Source of the DNA: JAXDLK01 sp034666665
GTDB taxonomy: Bacteria > Desulfobacterota > Binatia > JACPRU01
Assembly: GCA_034666665.1 (NCBI GenBank)
Contig: JAXDLK010000303.1
Span: 1-8,989 of the forward strand
Direction of reading: 5' to 3'
DNA: 8,989 nucleotides
Below, in pieces: positions 6,640 through 8,989 of the stretch (position 1 is its first letter; the number at the start of each line of letters is the position of its first letter). The translations under genes were made by a program, and so were the position numbers. The notes beneath the pieces were generated by a model. It saw nothing but the letters and a program-made list of their open reading frames with translations. It had not been told where the DNA came from and made no database searches.

Positions 6640-8989
6640 TCCGCGATTCGTCGGCGAGCGCCGCCTGTGCCGCCGCGAGCCGCGCCACGGGAACGCGGAA
6701 CGGAGAGCACGAGACGTAGTCGAGACCGATCCGGTGGCAGAAGCGGACCGACTCCGGCTCGCCGCCGTGCTCGCCGCAGATGCCGATCTTGAGGCCAGGC
6801 TTGGCCGCGCGGCCGCGCTCGATGCCGATGCGCATGAGCTCGCCCACGCCCGCCTCGTCGATCGCCTCGAAGGGGTCTCCCGGCAGGATCTTGCGCCGGA
6901 GGTACAAGGGCAAGAACGATCCCACGTCGTCGCGCGAGAACCCGAACGTCATCTGTGTCAGGTCGTTGGTTCCGAACGAGAAGAACTGGGCGTGCGCGGC
7001 GATCTCCGCCGCCACCAGTGTCGCCCGCGGCACCTCGATCATCGTCCCGACCTGGTGCTCGATGCGGTCGATCCGAGCGCGGCGGCAGACTTCGTCGTGT
7101 ACCGCGCGGATGCGCTCGAACTGATCCGCGAGCTCGGCGGCGGTCGATACCACCGGGATCATGATCTCGGGCATCGGCTTCTTCCGCGCCTTGCGGAGCT
7201 CGGCGGCGGCTTCGAAGATCGCGCGAACCTGCATCTCGCTGACCTCGGGATAGCTGATGCCGAGCCGCACCCCGCGGTGCCCCATCATCGGGTTCGTCTC
7301 GTGCAGAGCCTCGCCTCTGCGCCGGACGACGTCGGGAGCGACCCCGAGATCGCGTGCGAGCTCCTCGATGCCTTCGTCCGTATGGGGAATGAACTCGTGG
7401 AGCGGCGGATCGAGGAGCCGGATCGTCACCGGGCGGCCGTCCATCGCCGCGAGCGTTGCCTTGATGTCCGCCTTCACGTGTGGCGCGAGGTCGTCGAGCG
7501 CCGCCCGCCTCTCGGTCTCGTTGGCGGCGACGATCATCTTGCGGAGCTTCGCCAGCGGCTCGGCGGCGCCTGCGCCGTAGAACATGTGCTCGGTGCGGAA
7601 GAGCCCGATCCCCTCCGCGCCGAACCCGAGCGCGCGCTCGGCGTCCTCGGCGGTATCCGCGTTCGTGCGCACTCCGAGGCGGCGGAACCCATCCGCCCAG
7701 GTCATCAGCTCCTGGTACTCCGGATTGCGGCGGAGATCCGGCTGCATGAGGGGGAGCTTGCCGGCGAAGACCGTGCCGGACGTGCCGTTCAGCGTGAGCC
7801 ACTCGCCGCGCTCGAGGGTCCGGCCGCCGATGCGGATCCGCCCGGCATCGAGGTCGATGTTCAGGTCCTCGCAGCCGACGATGCAGCACTTGCCCCAGCC
7901 GCGGGCGACGAGCGCCGCGTGACTGGTCATCCCGCCGCGCGCCGTCAGGATCGCCTGCGCGACGTGCATGCCGTGCACGTCCTCCGGGCTGGTCTCGTTC
8001 CGCACCAGGATGACGCGCGCGTCGTCGGCGAGCTGCCGGGCCGCCTCGTGGTCGCCGGCGGCGCGGGCCTTCTCCGCCGCTTCCACGTTCTCGCGCGACA
8101 TCTCGACGGCCTCGTCGGCGGTGAGGGCGATCCGCCCCGCCGCCGCTCCGGGGCCGGCCGGCAGACCTTTCCCGAGCACCTCCGCGGTGCGCTCGCCTGC
8201 GGGATCGACCATCGGCAGCAGGATCTGCACGAGCGCCGACGGATTCACGCGCAGCACCGCTTCCTTGCGGTTGATCAGCCGCTCGCGAACCATGTCGACG
8301 GCCATCTTCAGCGCGGCGACGCCCGTGCGCTTGCCGACGCGGCACTGCAGCAACCAGAGCCGCCCTTCCTGGATCGTGAACTCGATGTCGAGCATGTCCC
8401 GGTAGTGACGCTCGAGCCGCCGCACGTACTTCTCGAGCTCGCGATAGACGGCGGGCATCGCCGTCTCCAGGCTCGGCAGGCGCCGGGTGTGATCGGTCTT
8501 GCCGGCCTCGTTGATCGGCAGCGGCGTGCGGGTGCCCGCGACGACGTCCTCTCCCTGCGCGTTCGGCAGCCACTCGCCGTAGAAGATCGCTCTGCCCGTT
8601 GCCGGATCGCGCGTGAAGCCGACGCCGGTGCCCGATGAATCTCCCATGTTTCCGAAGACCATCGCCTGGACGTTGACGGCGGTTCCCCACTCGTCCGGGA
8701 TCTTCTCGATCCGGCGGTACTCGATCGCGCGCTTCCCGTTCCACGAGCGGAAGACCGCGCCGATCCCGCCCCAGAGCTGCTTCACGGGATCTTCGGGGAA
8801 GGGCTGACCGAGGACTTCCTTTATCTTGCGCCGGTAGGTCTCGATCAGCCGCTCGAGATCGTCGGCTTCGAGCTCGGTGTCGAGCTTCACGCCCTTCTCG
8901 TGCTTCATCCGCTCGAGCTCGCGATCGAGCTGCTGGCGGATGCCCATCCCCCCCGGCGGCTCGATGCCCGCCGCCTTCTCCATCACGAC
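6632..8989 (-). CDS. ppdK: Pyruvate, phosphate dikinase, partial (5' end beyond window)
   Basis: PPDK interconverts pyruvate, ATP and phosphate with PEP, AMP and pyrophosphate; in bacteria it works in either gluconeogenic or glycolytic direction. The frame is open to the right edge and yields 785 residues. By comparison with Clostridium symbiosum PPDK (His455, Cys831, 874 residues), about 100 N-terminal residues are missing. A GTG and an ATG near the edge (8986, 8983) are internal codons, not starts. The rest of the ATP-grasp domain includes GTAVNVQAMVFGNMGD and SGTGVGFTRDP near residues 102-128. The phosphohistidine domain has GGMTSHAA with the catalytic His at codon 7919-7921. The PEP/pyruvate TIM barrel has GLFRTEHMFYG, RLLDPPLHEF, MGHRGVRLG, FFSFGTNDLTQ, and CGEHGG with the catalytic Cys at codon 6776-6778. 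His-to-Cys spacing is 381 residues against 376 in C. symbiosum, so the enzyme looks complete and active. Confidence 0.97.
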   Translation of the reverse strand, partial: VVMEKAAGIEPPGGMGIRQQLDRELERMKHEKGVKLDTELEADDLERLIETYRRKIKEVLGQPFPEDPVKQLWGGIGAVFRSWNGKRAIEYRRIEKIPDEWGTAVNVQAMVFGNMGDSSGTGVGFTRDPATGRAIFYGEWLPNAQGEDVVAGTRTPLPINEAGKTDHTRRLPSLETAMPAVYRELEKYVRRLERHYRDMLDIEFTIQEGRLWLLQCRVGKRTGVAALKMAVDMVRERLINRKEAVLRVNPSALVQILLPMVDPAGERTAEVLGKGLPAGPGAAAGRIALTADEAVEMSRENVEAAEKARAAGDHEAARQLADDARVILVRNETSPEDVHGMHVAQAILTARGGMTSHAALVARGWGKCCIVGCEDLNIDLDAGRIRIGGRTLERGEWLTLNGTSGTVFAGKLPLMQPDLRRNPEYQELMTWADGFRRLGVRTNADTAEDAERALGFGAEGIGLFRTEHMFYGAGAAEPLAKLRKMIVAANETERRAALDDLAPHVKADIKATLAAMDGRPVTIRLLDPPLHEFIPHTDEGIEELARDLGVAPDVVRRRGEALHETNPMMGHRGVRLGISYPEVSEMQVRAIFEAAAELRKARKKPMPEIMIPVVSTAAELADQFERIRAVHDEVCRRARIDRIEHQVGTMIEVPRATLVAAEIAAHAQFFSFGTNDLTQMTFGFSRDDVGSFLPLYLRRKILPGDPFEAIDEAGVGELMRIGIERGRAAKPGLKIGICGEHGGEPESVRFCHRIGLDYVSCSPFRVPVARLAAAQAALADESRID

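Noticed and set aside
6557..8638. Plus-strand open frame of 693 codons opposite ppdK
   Set aside because: It is antisense to a clear PPDK. Its translation is rich in Arg, His, Asp, Leu and Val in the low-complexity way typical of the complement of GC3-biased codons, and I recognise no family motif in it.
8813..8986. GTG/ATG codons near the right edge as the real ppdK start
   Set aside because: Starting there would remove about 100 residues of the ATP-grasp domain. The frame is open to the edge and the preceding codons fit the PPDK sequence just before this point, so the gene is cut by the window rather than naturally short.

Overview
All gene content that I can support lies on the minus strand. 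The DNA is G+C-rich (about two-thirds by eye) with strong GC3 codon use, which also explains the many long but meaningless open frames on the plus strand. In transcription order (right to left) the window holds: the 3' part of a pyruvate phosphate dikinase gene (ppdK, cut by the right edge), shikimate dehydrogenase (aroE), two consecutive type IV pilus extension-ATPase genes (pilB-like 1 and pilB-like 2), the retraction ATPase gene pilT, and the 5' part of the inner-membrane platform gene pilC (cut by the left edge).

The first block is metabolic. ppdK overlaps aroE by 8 bases. PPDK interconverts pyruvate and PEP, and PEP feeds the shikimate pathway in which AroE acts, so the pair makes metabolic sense. 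The second block is a type IV pilus motor cluster. pilB1 and pilB2 are 7 bases apart, a 137-base gap follows, and pilT and pilC are then 25 bases apart. The order pilB-pilT-pilC is familiar from Myxococcus and Geobacter-type genomes, where pilS, pilR and pilA often follow. The unusual element here is the extra, complete pilB-like gene in front of the canonical one.

Regulation: the 91-base aroE-pilB1 gap carries a good sigma70-type promoter (TTGTCC, 17 bases, TACAAT). Its -10 region lies inside a 13-bp inverted repeat with one bulged base. The 137-base pilB2-pilT gap carries a terminator-like hairpin with a T5 tract and, overlapping it, a sequence with sigma54 (-24/-12) spacing. It therefore looks like an internal transcription boundary between the extension ATPases and pilT-pilC.

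Organism: a Gram-negative, high-GC bacterium with type IV pili. Gene order and protein style suggest Myxococcota/Desulfobacterota or a related uncultured phylum, but the window does not allow a firm assignment. I see no CRISPR array, tRNA, rRNA, insertion sequence or defence system. The interest lies in the duplicated PilB motor and the two regulatory gaps.
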